DNA of 64,000 nt, taken from contig UQIC01000003.1 of the NCBI GenBank assembly GCA_900540985.1, forward strand, positions 1 to 64,000. The letters are read 5' to 3'. Both the position numbers and the translations under genes were made by a program. Of the stretch, positions 34,652 to 43,451 are shown piece after piece. This stretch comes from an uncultured Collinsella sp. (lineage in GTDB: Bacteria; Actinomycetota; Coriobacteriia; Coriobacteriales; Coriobacteriaceae). The notes beneath the pieces were generated by a model. It saw nothing but the letters and a program-made list of their open reading frames with translations, was not told the origin of the DNA and searched no databases. Positions within the stretch are counted from its first letter, which is position 1, and every line of letters begins with the position of its first letter.

Positions 34652-37600
34652 ATGCACACCACCTCAACCGACCCGCGCGCCGCTGCTGCCGCGCTGCTGG
34701 TGCCCGGTACCACCTGCCACGGTTTTGCCGTCGAGCGTTGCGAGACCGTGCCCGAGCTCGACTCGGACGCCTACGTGCTGCGCCACACTACCTCGGGCGC
34801 TCGCCTGCTGTACCTGGCGTGCGACGACGAAAACAAGGCCTTTGCCATTGGCTTTAAGACGCCGCCGGCCGATTCCACCGGCGTGTTCCATATTCTTGAG
34901 CACTCGGTGCTGTGCGGATCGGCCAAGTTCCCCGTCAAGGAGCCGTTTGTCGACCTGATCAAGAGCTCCATGCAGACGTTCCTCAACGCCATGACCTACC
35001 CCGACAAGACCATCTACCCCGTTGCCACCACCAACGAGCAGGATCTGTACAACCTGATGGACGTGTACCTGGACGCGGTGTTCAACCCGGCCATCTATAC
35101 CAAGCCCACCATTTTTGAGCAGGAGGGCTGGCACTACGAGCTGGACCTGCCGGAGGGCGCTGGCAGCGAAGGCAGCGCCGCCAGCCTGCGCGAGGGCACG
35201 TTGCGCTATAACGGCGTGGTGTTCAACGAGATGAAGGGCGCGCTGTCCGACCCCATGAGCGTGCTGGACGATGCCGTCAACGCCGCGCTCTTTCCCGACA
35301 CCGCCTATGCGCACGAGAGCGGCGGCGACCCGCGCGCGATCCCTGCGCTCACCTACGAGCAGTTCCTGGACACGCACGCGCGCCACTACAATCCTTCCAA
35401 CTCCTACATCACGCTCTACGGCGACCTAGATGTGGACCGCGCGCTGGCCTTTTTGGACGAGCGCTATCTGTCGCAGTCGAGCGCCGCGAGCCGCCGCATG
35501 GACGCCGCCGTTGCCGCCGGCGAGGACCCGTCCGCGCTGGCGCCCAATCCGCTGGACGTGCAGGCGCCTGTGACCTGCGAGTACAAGCGCATCGAGATGG
35601 CCACCACGCCCGAGAACGCCCTGGTGGGCCTGGGCCTTGTGCTGGGCAGCGCGCTCGACCGCAAGCGCACGATCGCGGCGGACATCCTGTTCGAGGCACT
35701 GCTGGGCTCCAACGAAGCGCCGGTTAAGAAGGCCATTCTGGCCGCCGGCCTGGGCGGCAACGTAGTGAGCTACACCGCGGCCGAGAGCCTGCAGCCCTAC
35801 GAGCTCATCATGCTGCAGAACGCGCAGCCCGGCGTGGCGCGCGAGCTGCGTCGCGTGTTCCAGGACGCCTGCCGCGACCTGTGTGAGCACGGCGTTCCGC
35901 GCGAGCGCCTAGAGGCCATCATCAGCAGCAACGAATACGACCTTCGCCAGCGCGACTATGGCATCGCCGACGGCGTGGCCATTGCGTGCGACGCGCTGAG
36001 CACCTGGCTCTACGATGACGACGCCGCGACGCTGGCGCTCAAGTACGGCCCGGTGTACGAGGAGCTGCGCGGCGAGCTGGACGGCAGCTACTTTGAGGAC
36101 CTGCTGCGCGAGCTCGTGCTGGAAAACGACCACATGGCGCTGGTCGAGCTGGTTCCGGTGGATGCCGGTGCTGGCTCGGAGGGTGCCGAGGCAGCAGAGT
36201 TGGCTACCAAGCGCGACGCCATGACCGATGCCGAGCTGGCCGACGTGGTCGAGCGCACGGCCGTGCTGCGGGCCGCGCAGGAGGCCGAGGACACGCCCGA
36301 GGCCAAGGCCACGCTGCCGCGCCTGCGTGTATCCGACATTGGCGATGCGCGCCCCGAGCCGCCGCTTGTTGTGGACACGACTGCGCCCATCCCCTGCCTG
36401 CGCCACGGCATCCCCACCAACCGCCTGGCCTACGCCATGCAGTACTTCGACCTGAGCTGCGTCGCATTTGAGGACCTGCCCTATGTAACACTGCTCTGCC
36501 GTCTGCTCAAACAGCTGCCCACGAGCGAGCACTCGGCCGAGGAACTCGACAACTTGCTCGCCGGCAAGCTGGGCTTTTTGAGCTTTACGACCGAGGTCAT
36601 GACGCAGCCCGACGTGGACGGCGTGCGTCCCTACCTGCTGGTGAGCGCCGGTGCCCTGTCCGAGAAGATCGATGCGCTGGCAAGCCTGCCGCGCGAGGTG
36701 TGGTCGAGCACGCTTTTGCTCGATGCCGACGCCGACCGCGTGCGCGACGTGCTCACGCAGATTCGCATTGGGCTTGAGCAGGGCTTTATCAACAACGGAC
36801 ACTCGGCGGCGCTCGGTCGCGCGATGAGCTACAGTTCGCCTTCGGCCGTGGTGCGCGAGCAGCTTTCGGGCGTGGACTTCTACCTGTTCCTGCGCGATCT
36901 GCTCGACCACTTTGACGAGCGCCTGGACGACCTGCGCGCCAAGCTTGCCGAGCTGGCGGGCCGCGTCTTTGTGGCCGACGGTTGCCTGGCGAGCTTTACC
37001 GGCAGCGATGAGGACTTTGACGCGTACTGGGCCGCCGCGGGCGACCTGGGGCTGGGCGCGGGCCACGGCGGCGCTGGCAGCGACGTGCTCGTGGTTCCGG
37101 CACCGTGCGACCGCCACGAGGCTTTTGTCATCCCCAGCGACATCTGCTTTGCGGCAAGCGCGTGCGACCCGCGTCGCTTAGGGCTTGACGTGACGGGCGC
37201 CTGGGCGGTTGCCGCCAACGCGCTCTCCTACGACTACCTGTGGAACGAGATCCGCGTTAAGGGCGGTGCGTACGGCTGCGGATTCCGCGCGGCCAGCGAG
37301 CGTCAGGCGGCGTTCTACACCTACCGCGACCCGGCAATCGACCCCTCGATTGAGCGCGTGGCGCGCGCAGGCGAATGGCTCGGCAGCTTTGAGCCCGACG
37401 AGGCTGCCTTTGAGGGCTTTATCGTAAGCTGTGTGAGCGGCATGGACGCGCCGGTGAAGCCGTACGCGCTCACCAAGCGCCGCAACACGACCTACCTGGC
37501 CGGACTCGATCCGCACACACGCGAGGAGCGCCGCGCCCAGATGCTCGCCGCCACACCCGGTGAGCTGCGCTCGCTCGGCGCCGACGTCACGCGCATTGCA

Positions 37601-37687
37601 GCCGAGTCGCCAACCTGCGTCTTTGGCGGCCGAGACGTCATCGCCAAGAGCAACGCCGGCTTTAACGTCATCGACCTGCTGGCCTAG
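34652..37687 (+). CDS. M16C-family zinc metalloprotease (PreP/insulinase-like)
   Basis: A 1011-aa oligopeptidase. The inverted zinc motif HILEH (FHILEHSVLCGS, residues ~79-84) and the FNEMKGALSDPMSVL block are diagnostic of M16C. C-terminal VKGGAYGCGF matches the substrate-binding 'R/Y' region of the second half (NEIRVKGGAYGCGFRA). No signal peptide is visible, so it likely degrades peptides in the cytosol. ATG 34652 has GGAG seven bases upstream; the open frame 58 codons longer has no ribosome site. A TATACT at 34594-34599 may be its -10. Confidence 0.93.
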   Translation: MHTTSTDPRAAAAALLVPGTTCHGFAVERCETVPELDSDAYVLRHTTSGARLLYLACDDENKAFAIGFKTPPADSTGVFHILEHSVLCGSAKFPVKEPFVDLIKSSMQTFLNAMTYPDKTIYPVATTNEQDLYNLMDVYLDAVFNPAIYTKPTIFEQEGWHYELDLPEGAGSEGSAASLREGTLRYNGVVFNEMKGALSDPMSVLDDAVNAALFPDTAYAHESGGDPRAIPALTYEQFLDTHARHYNPSNSYITLYGDLDVDRALAFLDERYLSQSSAASRRMDAAVAAGEDPSALAPNPLDVQAPVTCEYKRIEMATTPENALVGLGLVLGSALDRKRTIAADILFEALLGSNEAPVKKAILAAGLGGNVVSYTAAESLQPYELIMLQNAQPGVARELRRVFQDACRDLCEHGVPRERLEAIISSNEYDLRQRDYGIADGVAIACDALSTWLYDDDAATLALKYGPVYEELRGELDGSYFEDLLRELVLENDHMALVELVPVDAGAGSEGAEAAELATKRDAMTDAELADVVERTAVLRAAQEAEDTPEAKATLPRLRVSDIGDARPEPPLVVDTTAPIPCLRHGIPTNRLAYAMQYFDLSCVAFEDLPYVTLLCRLLKQLPTSEHSAEELDNLLAGKLGFLSFTTEVMTQPDVDGVRPYLLVSAGALSEKIDALASLPREVWSSTLLLDADADRVRDVLTQIRIGLEQGFINNGHSAALGRAMSYSSPSAVVREQLSGVDFYLFLRDLLDHFDERLDDLRAKLAELAGRVFVADGCLASFTGSDEDFDAYWAAAGDLGLGAGHGGAGSDVLVVPAPCDRHEAFVIPSDICFAASACDPRRLGLDVTGAWAVAANALSYDYLWNEIRVKGGAYGCGFRAASERQAAFYTYRDPAIDPSIERVARAGEWLGSFEPDEAAFEGFIVSCVSGMDAPVKPYALTKRRNTTYLAGLDPHTREERRAQMLAATPGELRSLGADVTRIAAESPTCVFGGRDVIAKSNAGFNVIDLLA

Positions 37688-37700
37688 CCACAGCCAAGCA

Positions 37701-37739
37701 AAACCACCACAAAGGGGACAGGCACCTTTGTGGTGGTTT
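37701..37739. repeat. REP-like hairpin, family A copy 1
   Basis: AAACCACCACAAAGG pairs with CCTTTGTGGTGGTTT around GGACAGGCA. It lies 13 bases from both convergent gene ends and probably doubles as a bidirectional terminator. Other copies: 40232, 51366, 59551 and 59628 (inverted), with a decayed one at 39488-39533. Confidence 0.75.
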
Positions 37740-37751
37740 GCGAGTGGGCCG

Positions 37752-39407
37752 CTACTTGATAAACGGGTTCAGCCTAGCCTCTAACGGATTGAGCTCGTAC
37801 ATGGTTGCAAAGCACTCACGACCATAATCGGAGTCGTTGCTCCAGCTACCCTGGTCGACGTCGTACTCTGCATCCAGACGAATCCACTCCTCCGGCTTGT
37901 TCTTCTCGTGCTTGTTACAGAAGTAGCGCTGGTACTCGACCTCGTGCTCAAACTCAAACTCGGCATCCGAACCGCGTCCGGCATACTCGTCGACCGACGT
38001 CAGGTTGCCGTACTCGTCGTAATAGAACTCCGCATAGCCGCCGCGCTCGGAATCGATCCTGTCGAGCTTTCCGTCGCTGTACGAATAATCCACCGCTGCG
38101 TACGAGTTCAGCGAGCCGTAGTCGTTGCCGTGCGAGTCATATGCCACAGGCGAGATACGCGAAATGTTGCCGTCCTTGCCATACTCGTAGCCCGCGGTAA
38201 TCGTCCACGTAGTTCCCACCGTGTCGCCCTGGCAGTCCAGCGTAAAGGACGTCACGCGATCCTTGTCGTATCCGTACGAATACACGACCGTCCGAGGATT
38301 GGCCGGGCTGGTATCGGTGTTGGTCACCATGTTGCCGTCCTGGTAGACATACGTGCTCGCGCTCTCGCCGTAACCCGCATGGGTCGTCTTGTTGATCAGG
38401 TTTCCGTCCGCGTCGTAGGTAAACGTCGTGGTGCTCGACGAATCGCTCATGTCGGCATCGCAGTCGATGCGCGTGACGTTACCGTCGGCGTCGTACGTAA
38501 ACGTGTTGACGTTCTCGTAACCGCCCGCCAGATCTTCCTCAATCTCCGAAATGCGATGCGACTCATCGTGCTCGACGCTGTAGCTTACACCGCCACCTTG
38601 CTTGACGGCAGACGTGAAGCCCGTGACGTAGCCGTTTTCATCGCGCTCGATCTCGTAGATATCGCCGTACTGGTCCGATTTATCGGTGCCTTCATAGGAC
38701 ACCGGCAGCCACAGCTCGTCGAGCTGCGTGTCCTTAATGCCGCCAACCTTCGTATCCTGCGGCAATGCCAACGTGGCGAGCTTCTTTTTACCCGAAAGAT
38801 CGACGCTTTTGAGCTCCCCGGCATTTGAAAGGTCGAGCTTCTCGATGTTGTCGCAACCGTCCAGGTTAACGACGGTGACGTTGCTCGCCGAGTTAAGCTC
38901 GACGGTCTTAAGGTCGCCGCAGCCCGAGAGGTCCAGGTTGACGAGTTTATCCCCACCGTATTCCACACTGGTAACGTTGGGGAACACCTTGCCCAGACCC
39001 TGCGTTGACGTAACGCCGTCCAGCTCGATCGACGTCACCGCCTTGGCCTCGTCGCGTGAGATACGGCCGTCACCGTTAGTGTCGTACTTGGTCGAGACAA
39101 GCGCACGCATGCCGCTGTCCGGAAAGATTTTCTCGTCGATAGGCGTGGTCGCGATCTGCGTAAAGTAGAACAGCGCACCGCCGCCGATGCCCGCCGCCAC
39201 GGCAAGCACCGCGGCAAGGGCGATGAGGGGCTTCTTGGAACGCTTGCGCCGCATGGGCTGCTGCACGGGCACGTATTGCCCAGGAGCGGGCGTGGCAGGC
39301 TGGGGTTGCTGCGTGGCCGCGACCTGGTCGGGTGCTACGGGCGCGCCGCATACGGGGCAAAAGAGGGCGTCGTCGACAAGCGGCGTGCCACACGAGCGAC
39401 AAAACAT
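37752..39407 (-). CDS. Zinc-ribbon, membrane-anchored protein with EF-hand-like, LRR-like and YD repeats
   Basis: The 551-aa chimeric protein opens with a zinc ribbon (MFCRSCGTPLVDDALFCPVC). A Pro/Gln linker and a basic stretch lead to one membrane segment (LIALAAVLAVAAGIGGGALF). The external part has a dockerin/EF-hand-like DTNGDGRISRDEA, leucine-rich-like short repeats (VNLDLSGCGDLKTVEL, VVNLDGCDNIEKLDLS) and YD/RHS-like repeats (TYDADGNVTRID, TYDADGNLINKT, YDEYGNLTSVD). ATG 39407 follows AAAGGAG. Function unknown; a surface sensor or adhesin fits. No toxin tip is seen after the YD region. Confidence 0.7.
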   Translation of the reverse strand: MFCRSCGTPLVDDALFCPVCGAPVAPDQVAATQQPQPATPAPGQYVPVQQPMRRKRSKKPLIALAAVLAVAAGIGGGALFYFTQIATTPIDEKIFPDSGMRALVSTKYDTNGDGRISRDEAKAVTSIELDGVTSTQGLGKVFPNVTSVEYGGDKLVNLDLSGCGDLKTVELNSASNVTVVNLDGCDNIEKLDLSNAGELKSVDLSGKKKLATLALPQDTKVGGIKDTQLDELWLPVSYEGTDKSDQYGDIYEIERDENGYVTGFTSAVKQGGGVSYSVEHDESHRISEIEEDLAGGYENVNTFTYDADGNVTRIDCDADMSDSSSTTTFTYDADGNLINKTTHAGYGESASTYVYQDGNMVTNTDTSPANPRTVVYSYGYDKDRVTSFTLDCQGDTVGTTWTITAGYEYGKDGNISRISPVAYDSHGNDYGSLNSYAAVDYSYSDGKLDRIDSERGGYAEFYYDEYGNLTSVDEYAGRGSDAEFEFEHEVEYQRYFCNKHEKNKPEEWIRLDAEYDVDQGSWSNDSDYGRECFATMYELNPLEARLNPFIK

Positions 39408-39532
39408 GACGGGCTCCTTTCGGTTCATTCCTTCCACCATGAAGGTAAACCCAAAGCCACAGCCCTTGTTGCGCAACATTCAGCCCAAACCACCGCAAAG
39501 GGGCGCAGCTCACAGGTGCCTTTGTGTTGGTT

Positions 39533-39563
39533 CGAACACTTGTTCTATACGTACACATGTTCT
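39533..39563. promoter_or_regulatory. Two tandem LexA/SOS-box-like palindromes
   Basis: CGAAC-ACTT-GTTCT (39533-39546) and CGTAC-ACAT-GTTCT (39550-39563) match the Gram-positive/actinobacterial LexA consensus CGAAC-N4-GTTCG at 9 and 8 of 10 positions. They lie between the zinc-ribbon/YD gene (minus) and hicA (plus), about 65 bp before hicA. Confidence 0.5.
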
Positions 39564-39576
39564 ATAGTAGGGATGC

Positions 39577-39614
39577 TTGCATCGGACTAAAATTGCAACT
39601 AGGATATAGTTGCA
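39577..39614 (+). promoter_or_regulatory. hicAB promoter and operator
   Basis: TTGCAT (39577-39582), a 17-bp spacer and TAGGAT (39600-39605) make a promoter. The -10 is overlapped by a perfect palindrome TGCAACTA-N5-TAGTTGCA (39594-39614), a good site for the ribbon-helix-helix part of HicB to repress its own operon. Confidence 0.65.
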
Positions 39615-39628
39615 GAATGTGAGGCGGG

Positions 39629-39892
39629 ATGACGCGGACCGATAAACTCATCGCCCAACTGCTTAGCTGCCCTTCGACGTATCGGTATACCGATTTTTTA
39701 AAAGTCATGGCTTCATATGGCTTTGAAATGGACAACAAAGGCAAGACATCCGGATCGCGCGTTCGCTTCTACAGGCCATCAGATGGCAGGATATTCGTAA
39801 TGTACGCGCCACATCCATCTGACGAATTGACAGCGGGGACCATTCGAAACATCGTTCGATTTCTGCAAGATGTCGGAGGTAGTCATGAGTAA
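39629..39892 (+). CDS. hicA: HicA-family toxin (mRNA interferase)
   Basis: The 87-aa protein has the HicA/YcfA layout: an N-terminal helix (MTRTDKLIAQLL), the central strand block NKGKTSGSRVRFYRP and C-terminal HPSDELTAGTIRNIVRFLQD. The HicA active-site His of the usual GSH motif is Arg here (GSR), a variant seen in part of the family. GAGG lies before the ATG. It overlaps hicB by eight bases. Family members cleave mRNA on ribosomes or free; activity here is not certain. Confidence 0.85.
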   Translation: MTRTDKLIAQLLSCPSTYRYTDFLKVMASYGFEMDNKGKTSGSRVRFYRPSDGRIFVMYAPHPSDELTAGTIRNIVRFLQDVGGSHE

Positions 39893-40214
39893 CGTTTTGG
39901 CATACAAGGGTTATTTCGCCCCAGTCGAGTTCGATGCCGAACAGCATGTGCTAACAGGTATGGTCACCGGCATTAGGGACGCAATCGTATTTGAAGGCTC
40001 CACGGTTAAAGAAGTGGAACAATGCTTCCACGACGCCGTTGACGATTACCTTGAGTTTTGCGCCGAGAAGGGCAAGGAGCCCGAGCGGGCTTTTAAGGGC
40101 TCGTTCAACGTAAGAACGGGTTCCGAGCTTCATAAGCAAGCAGCGCTGGCAGCGGCAAAGAAGGGTGAGTCACTCAATAAGTTTGTGACTGAAGCAATTG
40201 CTGCGGCGTTATAG
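39885..40214 (+). CDS. hicB: HicB-family antitoxin
   Basis: The 109-aa protein has an N-terminal HicB RNase H-like part (YKGYFAPVEFDAEQHVLTG, VKEVEQCFHDAVDDYLEFC) and a C-terminal ribbon-helix-helix (GSFNVRTGSELHKQAALAAA, SLNKFVTEAI). It neutralises HicA and probably binds the palindrome upstream. ATG 39885 has GGAGG seven bases upstream inside hicA; a start five codons earlier lacks one. Confidence 0.88.
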   Translation: MSNVLAYKGYFAPVEFDAEQHVLTGMVTGIRDAIVFEGSTVKEVEQCFHDAVDDYLEFCAEKGKEPERAFKGSFNVRTGSELHKQAALAAAKKGESLNKFVTEAIAAAL

Positions 40215-40231
40215 CATTAACGCCTAGGCTC

Positions 40232-40270
40232 AAACCACCACAAAGGGGACAGGCACCTTTGTGGTGGTTT
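40232..40270. repeat. REP-like hairpin, family A copy 2
   Basis: Identical to copy 1: AAACCACCACAAAGG and CCTTTGTGGTGGTTT around GGACAGGCA. It is 17 bases after the hicB stop. Confidence 0.75.
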
Positions 40271-40286
40271 GGGGTGAATCCATCGC

Positions 40287-40339
40287 GTTTGCCCAGATAA
40301 AACCTGCCAAAATAAACCTGTCCCTTTTTGGCAGGTTTG
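40287..40339. repeat. REP-like hairpin, family B copy 1
   Basis: AAACCTGCCAAAA pairs with TTTTTGGCAGGTTT around a loop containing the GGGACAG core in inverted orientation (CTGTCCC). The flank GTTTGCCCAGATAAAACC is conserved with the copies at 50172 and 52057. It lies just before the ribosome site of the next gene. Confidence 0.65.
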
Positions 40340-40354
40340 CTAGAGGAGGCTGGG

Positions 40355-40951
40355 ATGGATAAGGCTGAGTTGCGGCGGGCGGTGATTGCCCGGCGCGATG
40401 CTCTTGATTTGGATGTGCGGGCAGCGAAGTCTGCTGTTGTATGCGCGCGGCTTGTTGAGCTGATGGAGTCCAGCGGCACTGCGGGCCAACGCACCGTTGC
40501 CGTCTATGCCGCGATGGGTTCCGAAGTCGACCCCGCCGCATTTGCCGCCGCGGCCGCCAAATGCGGCTGGCGTGTAGCCTATCCGTGCATGCTCTCGGCA
40601 ACAGACGCCATGGCTTGTGGCCAGCGCATGTGCATGCGAACGGTCGCCGCCGGCGATGTATCCGCGGCTCCGTTTATCGCCCACCCTACGCGGGCCTTCG
40701 CAGCCACGGACGTCGACAGCGTCCGCTTCCCCATCGTGCCCGCCGCCGAGCTCGACATGGTTGTCGTGCCGCTCGTGGCTTTCGACCACACCGGCGCGCG
40801 CCTGGGCTACGGCGGAGGCTGCTACGACCGCTACCTGCCCATGCTCTCGCCCGCATGCCAAATCGTCGGCATCGCCTTTGACGAACAGCGTGTCGACCAC
40901 GTTCCCACCGACGCCCACGACCTGCCACTGCCCAACATCGTCAGCGCCTAG
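40355..40951 (+). CDS. 5-formyltetrahydrofolate cyclo-ligase
   Basis: The 198-aa protein salvages 5-formyl-THF to methenyl-THF with ATP. The N-terminal basic helix (MDKAELRRAVIARRDAL), the PFIAHPTRA segment and the diagnostic C-terminal GARLGYGGGCYDRYLP (Gly-rich ATP loop) are present. GAGGAGG lies before ATG 40355. Folate one-carbon metabolism; no operon partner. Confidence 0.93.
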   Translation: MDKAELRRAVIARRDALDLDVRAAKSAVVCARLVELMESSGTAGQRTVAVYAAMGSEVDPAAFAAAAAKCGWRVAYPCMLSATDAMACGQRMCMRTVAAGDVSAAPFIAHPTRAFAATDVDSVRFPIVPAAELDMVVVPLVAFDHTGARLGYGGGCYDRYLPMLSPACQIVGIAFDEQRVDHVPTDAHDLPLPNIVSA

Positions 40952-40975
40952 CCGCCGCTGTATCGCACCCGCAAG

Positions 40976-41092
40976 ATGAGCGTGGAAAATCTCCCACTTT
41001 GAGCCCCCTTACGAGCCAAAAACGGGAGATTATCCACACTCATTCAACAAGCGTCCGAAAATCCACGCTCGTCCGTCCGATTTTCCACGCTT
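40976..41092. repeat. GAGCGTGGAT palindromic repeat, copy 1
   Basis: Left arm GATGAGCGTGGAAAATCTCC and right arm GGGAGATTATCCACACTCAT form a hairpin at 40976-41044. A tail module follows with GTCCGAAAATCCACGCTCG and an inverted CGATTTTCCACGCTTG. The unit recurs at 42377 in the same orientation and at 48964 inverted. Together, the 40976 and 42377 copies bracket the gene at 41119-42081. Confidence 0.7.
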
Positions 41093-41118
41093 GTGCAGCC
41101 AAACGCCCTGCAACTGCC

Positions 41119-42081
41119 TCAGCACGCACGCGGCACGCCGGCGACCTTGAGCTTGCGATCGAGCTTTGTCGGATCCCTTAGATCATCCCAGCACAAGCGC
41201 ACAATCTTGCAGTTATCAAGCAGCGAAAGTCTCGACTCGCGCTGGCGCTCATCGAACTGCGCCTTCGCGAGCTTGCCCTCCTCCGCCGCCTTCTCGCTTT
41301 TAACGAATCCGTCGAACTCCCCGATAATCAGCCGGTCGCCCACGCGCCACAAGTAGTCGACGCGATACGGTCGTCCCGGCTCAACCGGGTCGAACAGCTC
41401 AACTTGCAGCTCCGGCGTCTGCCAACCGCGCTCGATCATCAGGGCACGCGCCTTGGACTCGCCGCCACTTTCCGACAGCCCATCGGCACATCGTGCAACC
41501 CTGCGCGCCGTCACAACGCCGCGACGATTCAGACCAAGCTTGTCGACAGTCTCAACGAGATGCTCCTCCGACAAAAGTTGCTCATGGAGCGCCGAGTCCG
41601 CGATGATCAGTCCCTCGACAAACGATGCATCGACCAAGCAATCCGTAATCGTTTGATCGATATCGGTTACGGCGATATCCATCTGGGTGGCCCGTGTTTG
41701 ACGAGCATAGCGATGACGAATGACCGGAGAGCCCGGCGTCGTCGATTGGGCTGGCATCGCGGCGATATGGATGTGCGTCAAATTGGCATGCGAAACCGAA
41801 AGGCCATAAATAACAGCCGCCGTATAGGAGCAAAATGTCCAGTCGGGGTGCTTTTGCGCAAGCGCTCGCACCCGATGCAGATAACGCTGCCGAAACTTGA
41901 GCTCGGACCAGTATTCCGGACGCGCATACAGCCCCGGCATGACCGCTTCGAGACTTCCCGCCTCCGCCCGCCGCTCAATCTGCTTTGCCTCCGCCGCCGT
42001 GCGCGCGTACACGCAGCTCATCTGCTGTTCGCATGCTTTAATGTGACTTGCAAGCCTTTGATTCGCCGTCATGTTTCCCAT
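41119..42081 (-). CDS. AbiEi-like winged helix plus DUF559/VSR-like domain protein
   Basis: The 320-aa protein has an N-terminal AbiEi-antitoxin-like region (EAGSLEAVMPGLYARPEYW, FCSYTAAVIYGLSV). The C-terminal nuclease-like domain is of the DUF559/VSR kind (PELQVELFDPVEPGRPYRVD, YLWRVGDRLIIGEFDG, VRLCWDDLRDP). The E-x-D in place of E-x-K makes catalysis uncertain. ATG 42081 follows GGGAGG. Such proteins are common and unassigned in Coriobacteriia, often thought to be regulators or defence genes. Direct copies of one palindromic repeat lie on both sides. Confidence 0.6.
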   Translation of the reverse strand: MGNMTANQRLASHIKACEQQMSCVYARTAAEAKQIERRAEAGSLEAVMPGLYARPEYWSELKFRQRYLHRVRALAQKHPDWTFCSYTAAVIYGLSVSHANLTHIHIAAMPAQSTTPGSPVIRHRYARQTRATQMDIAVTDIDQTITDCLVDASFVEGLIIADSALHEQLLSEEHLVETVDKLGLNRRGVVTARRVARCADGLSESGGESKARALMIERGWQTPELQVELFDPVEPGRPYRVDYLWRVGDRLIIGEFDGFVKSEKAAEEGKLAKAQFDERQRESRLSLLDNCKIVRLCWDDLRDPTKLDRKLKVAGVPRAC

Positions 42082-42376
42082 GTCGCCTCCCAAATCTTGG
42101 AACGGCGCAAACGTACCAGACGGTTTCATGCGAAGTCTGACCAAATACCGTCCAGGCGCTGACCAAATGCTTGACGGTTTTGGACGTTTTAGGCTGATGG
42201 CTTATATCTGCAGGTAGGGCGGTTGTCGAGAGGTCCCTGTCTCCACATTTTGAGGCCTTGGTCCATCGGATTATCAGAAAGAAAAACCCGTCGAGATTCA
42301 AGACTACGCCAAATGCGACTTTGTCTCTGCGCGCACCGTCGCTTAGCCGAGCCATCGGCATCTACATGCCTAAAAA
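42082..42376. other. Gene-free spacer with CTGACCAAAT direct repeat
   Basis: Apart from a direct repeat CTGACCAAAT at 42137-42146 and 42158-42167, and CGTCCA/TGGACG elements nearby, I see no gene or RNA. It should hold the promoter of the AbiEi/DUF559-like gene. The CTGACCAAA core is the same as in the inverted repeat at 1803-1854. Confidence 0.35.
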
Positions 42377-42498
42377 ATGAGCGTGGATAATCTCCCGTTT
42401 TGAGCCTAGTTTCAAGCCAATAGTGGGAGATTATCCACGCTCGATTTGTAAATGTCCGAAAATCCACGCTCGTCCGTCCGGATATCCACGCTCGTCAC
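42377..42498. repeat. GAGCGTGGAT palindromic repeat, copy 2
   Basis: GAGCGTGGATAATCTCCC pairs perfectly with GGGAGATTATCCACGCTC (18 bp). The tail module GTCCGAAAATCCACGCTCG then CGGATATCCACGCTCG follows. Orientation is the same as copy 1. It ends 26 bases before the metA stop. Confidence 0.7.
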
Positions 42499-42524
42499 GC
42501 CGCCGGCACAGCAGCAGCCGTAGC

Positions 42525-43451
42525 CTAGTGCTCCTCGCCGGCGCGGGCCAGGTCGTAGGGCGTGGTCTGGTAGACGTAGTAGTTGAGCCAGTTGGTGTAG
42601 AACAGCTGAGCCTGGCTGCGCCAGACGTTGCGCGGCTCGGCGGTGGGGTCGTCGCCCGGGAAGTAATGCGCCGGCACCTGAGGGTTGAGTCCGCGCTTAA
42701 CGTCGCGCTCGTACTCCAGACGCAACGTGTCGGTATCGTACTCGGGATGGCCAAAGACAAAGAAGCGGCGGCTGTCGGTCGACTTGACGATGTACAGGCC
42801 CACCTCGTCGGACACGGCCACAACCTCAAGCTGCGGCTCGGCCTCCACGTCCTCGCGGCGCACATCGGTGTTGCGCGAATGCACGGCATAGAAACGGTCG
42901 TCAAAGCCGCGGACCAGCGGGCTTTGCGGCTTCACCAGATAATGCTCGAACACGCCGCTCGCCTTTGCCGGCAGCTCGTACTTCTGGATGCCGTAATGAT
43001 GGTAGAGCCCCGCCTGCGCGCCCCAACAAATGTGCAGCGTAGAGTGCACGTGCGTGGTTGACCAATCCATGATCTGGCAGAGCTCGGGCCAGTAGTCGAC
43101 CGCCTCGAACGGCATCTGCTCCACCGGCGCGCCCGTGATGATCAGGCCGTCGTAGTGGATATCGCGGATGTCGTCGAACGTGCGATAGAACGTCTCCAGG
43201 TGGCCGGCGCTCACGTGCGTAGCCTCGTGCGTCTTGGTGCGCAGCAGGTCCACTTCCACCTGCAACGGCGTGTTGGAGAGCTTGCGCATGATCTGCGTCT
43301 CGGTGGCGATCTTGGTGGGCATGAGGTTGAGGATGAGCACGCGCAGTGGACGGATGTCCTGGTGCAGCGCGCGGTACTCGGTCATGACAAAGATGTTCTC
43401 GCTCTCGAGCTGCGCAGCGGCAGGGAGGGCGTCGGGGATGCGAATGGGCAT
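42525..43451 (-). CDS. metA: Homoserine O-acetyltransferase, MetA type
   Basis: The 308-aa protein activates homoserine for methionine synthesis. Cys142 in [15 protein letters not shown] is the acyl nucleophile and VFGHPEYD supplies His/Glu. Residue 111 is Glu ([11 protein letters not shown]). In this family Glu111 gives acetyl-CoA preference while Gly111 gives succinyl-CoA, so acetyl transfer is predicted. AAGGAG precedes the ATG. A 7-bp hairpin GCATCGC/GCGATGC sits upstream at 43513-43529, but no SAM riboswitch was recognised. Confidence 0.93.
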   Translation of the reverse strand: MPIRIPDALPAAAQLESENIFVMTEYRALHQDIRPLRVLILNLMPTKIATETQIMRKLSNTPLQVEVDLLRTKTHEATHVSAGHLETFYRTFDDIRDIHYDGLIITGAPVEQMPFEAVDYWPELCQIMDWSTTHVHSTLHICWGAQAGLYHHYGIQKYELPAKASGVFEHYLVKPQSPLVRGFDDRFYAVHSRNTDVRREDVEAEPQLEVVAVSDEVGLYIVKSTDSRRFFVFGHPEYDTDTLRLEYERDVKRGLNPQVPAHYFPGDDPTAEPRNVWRSQAQLFYTNWLNYYVYQTTPYDLARAGEEH

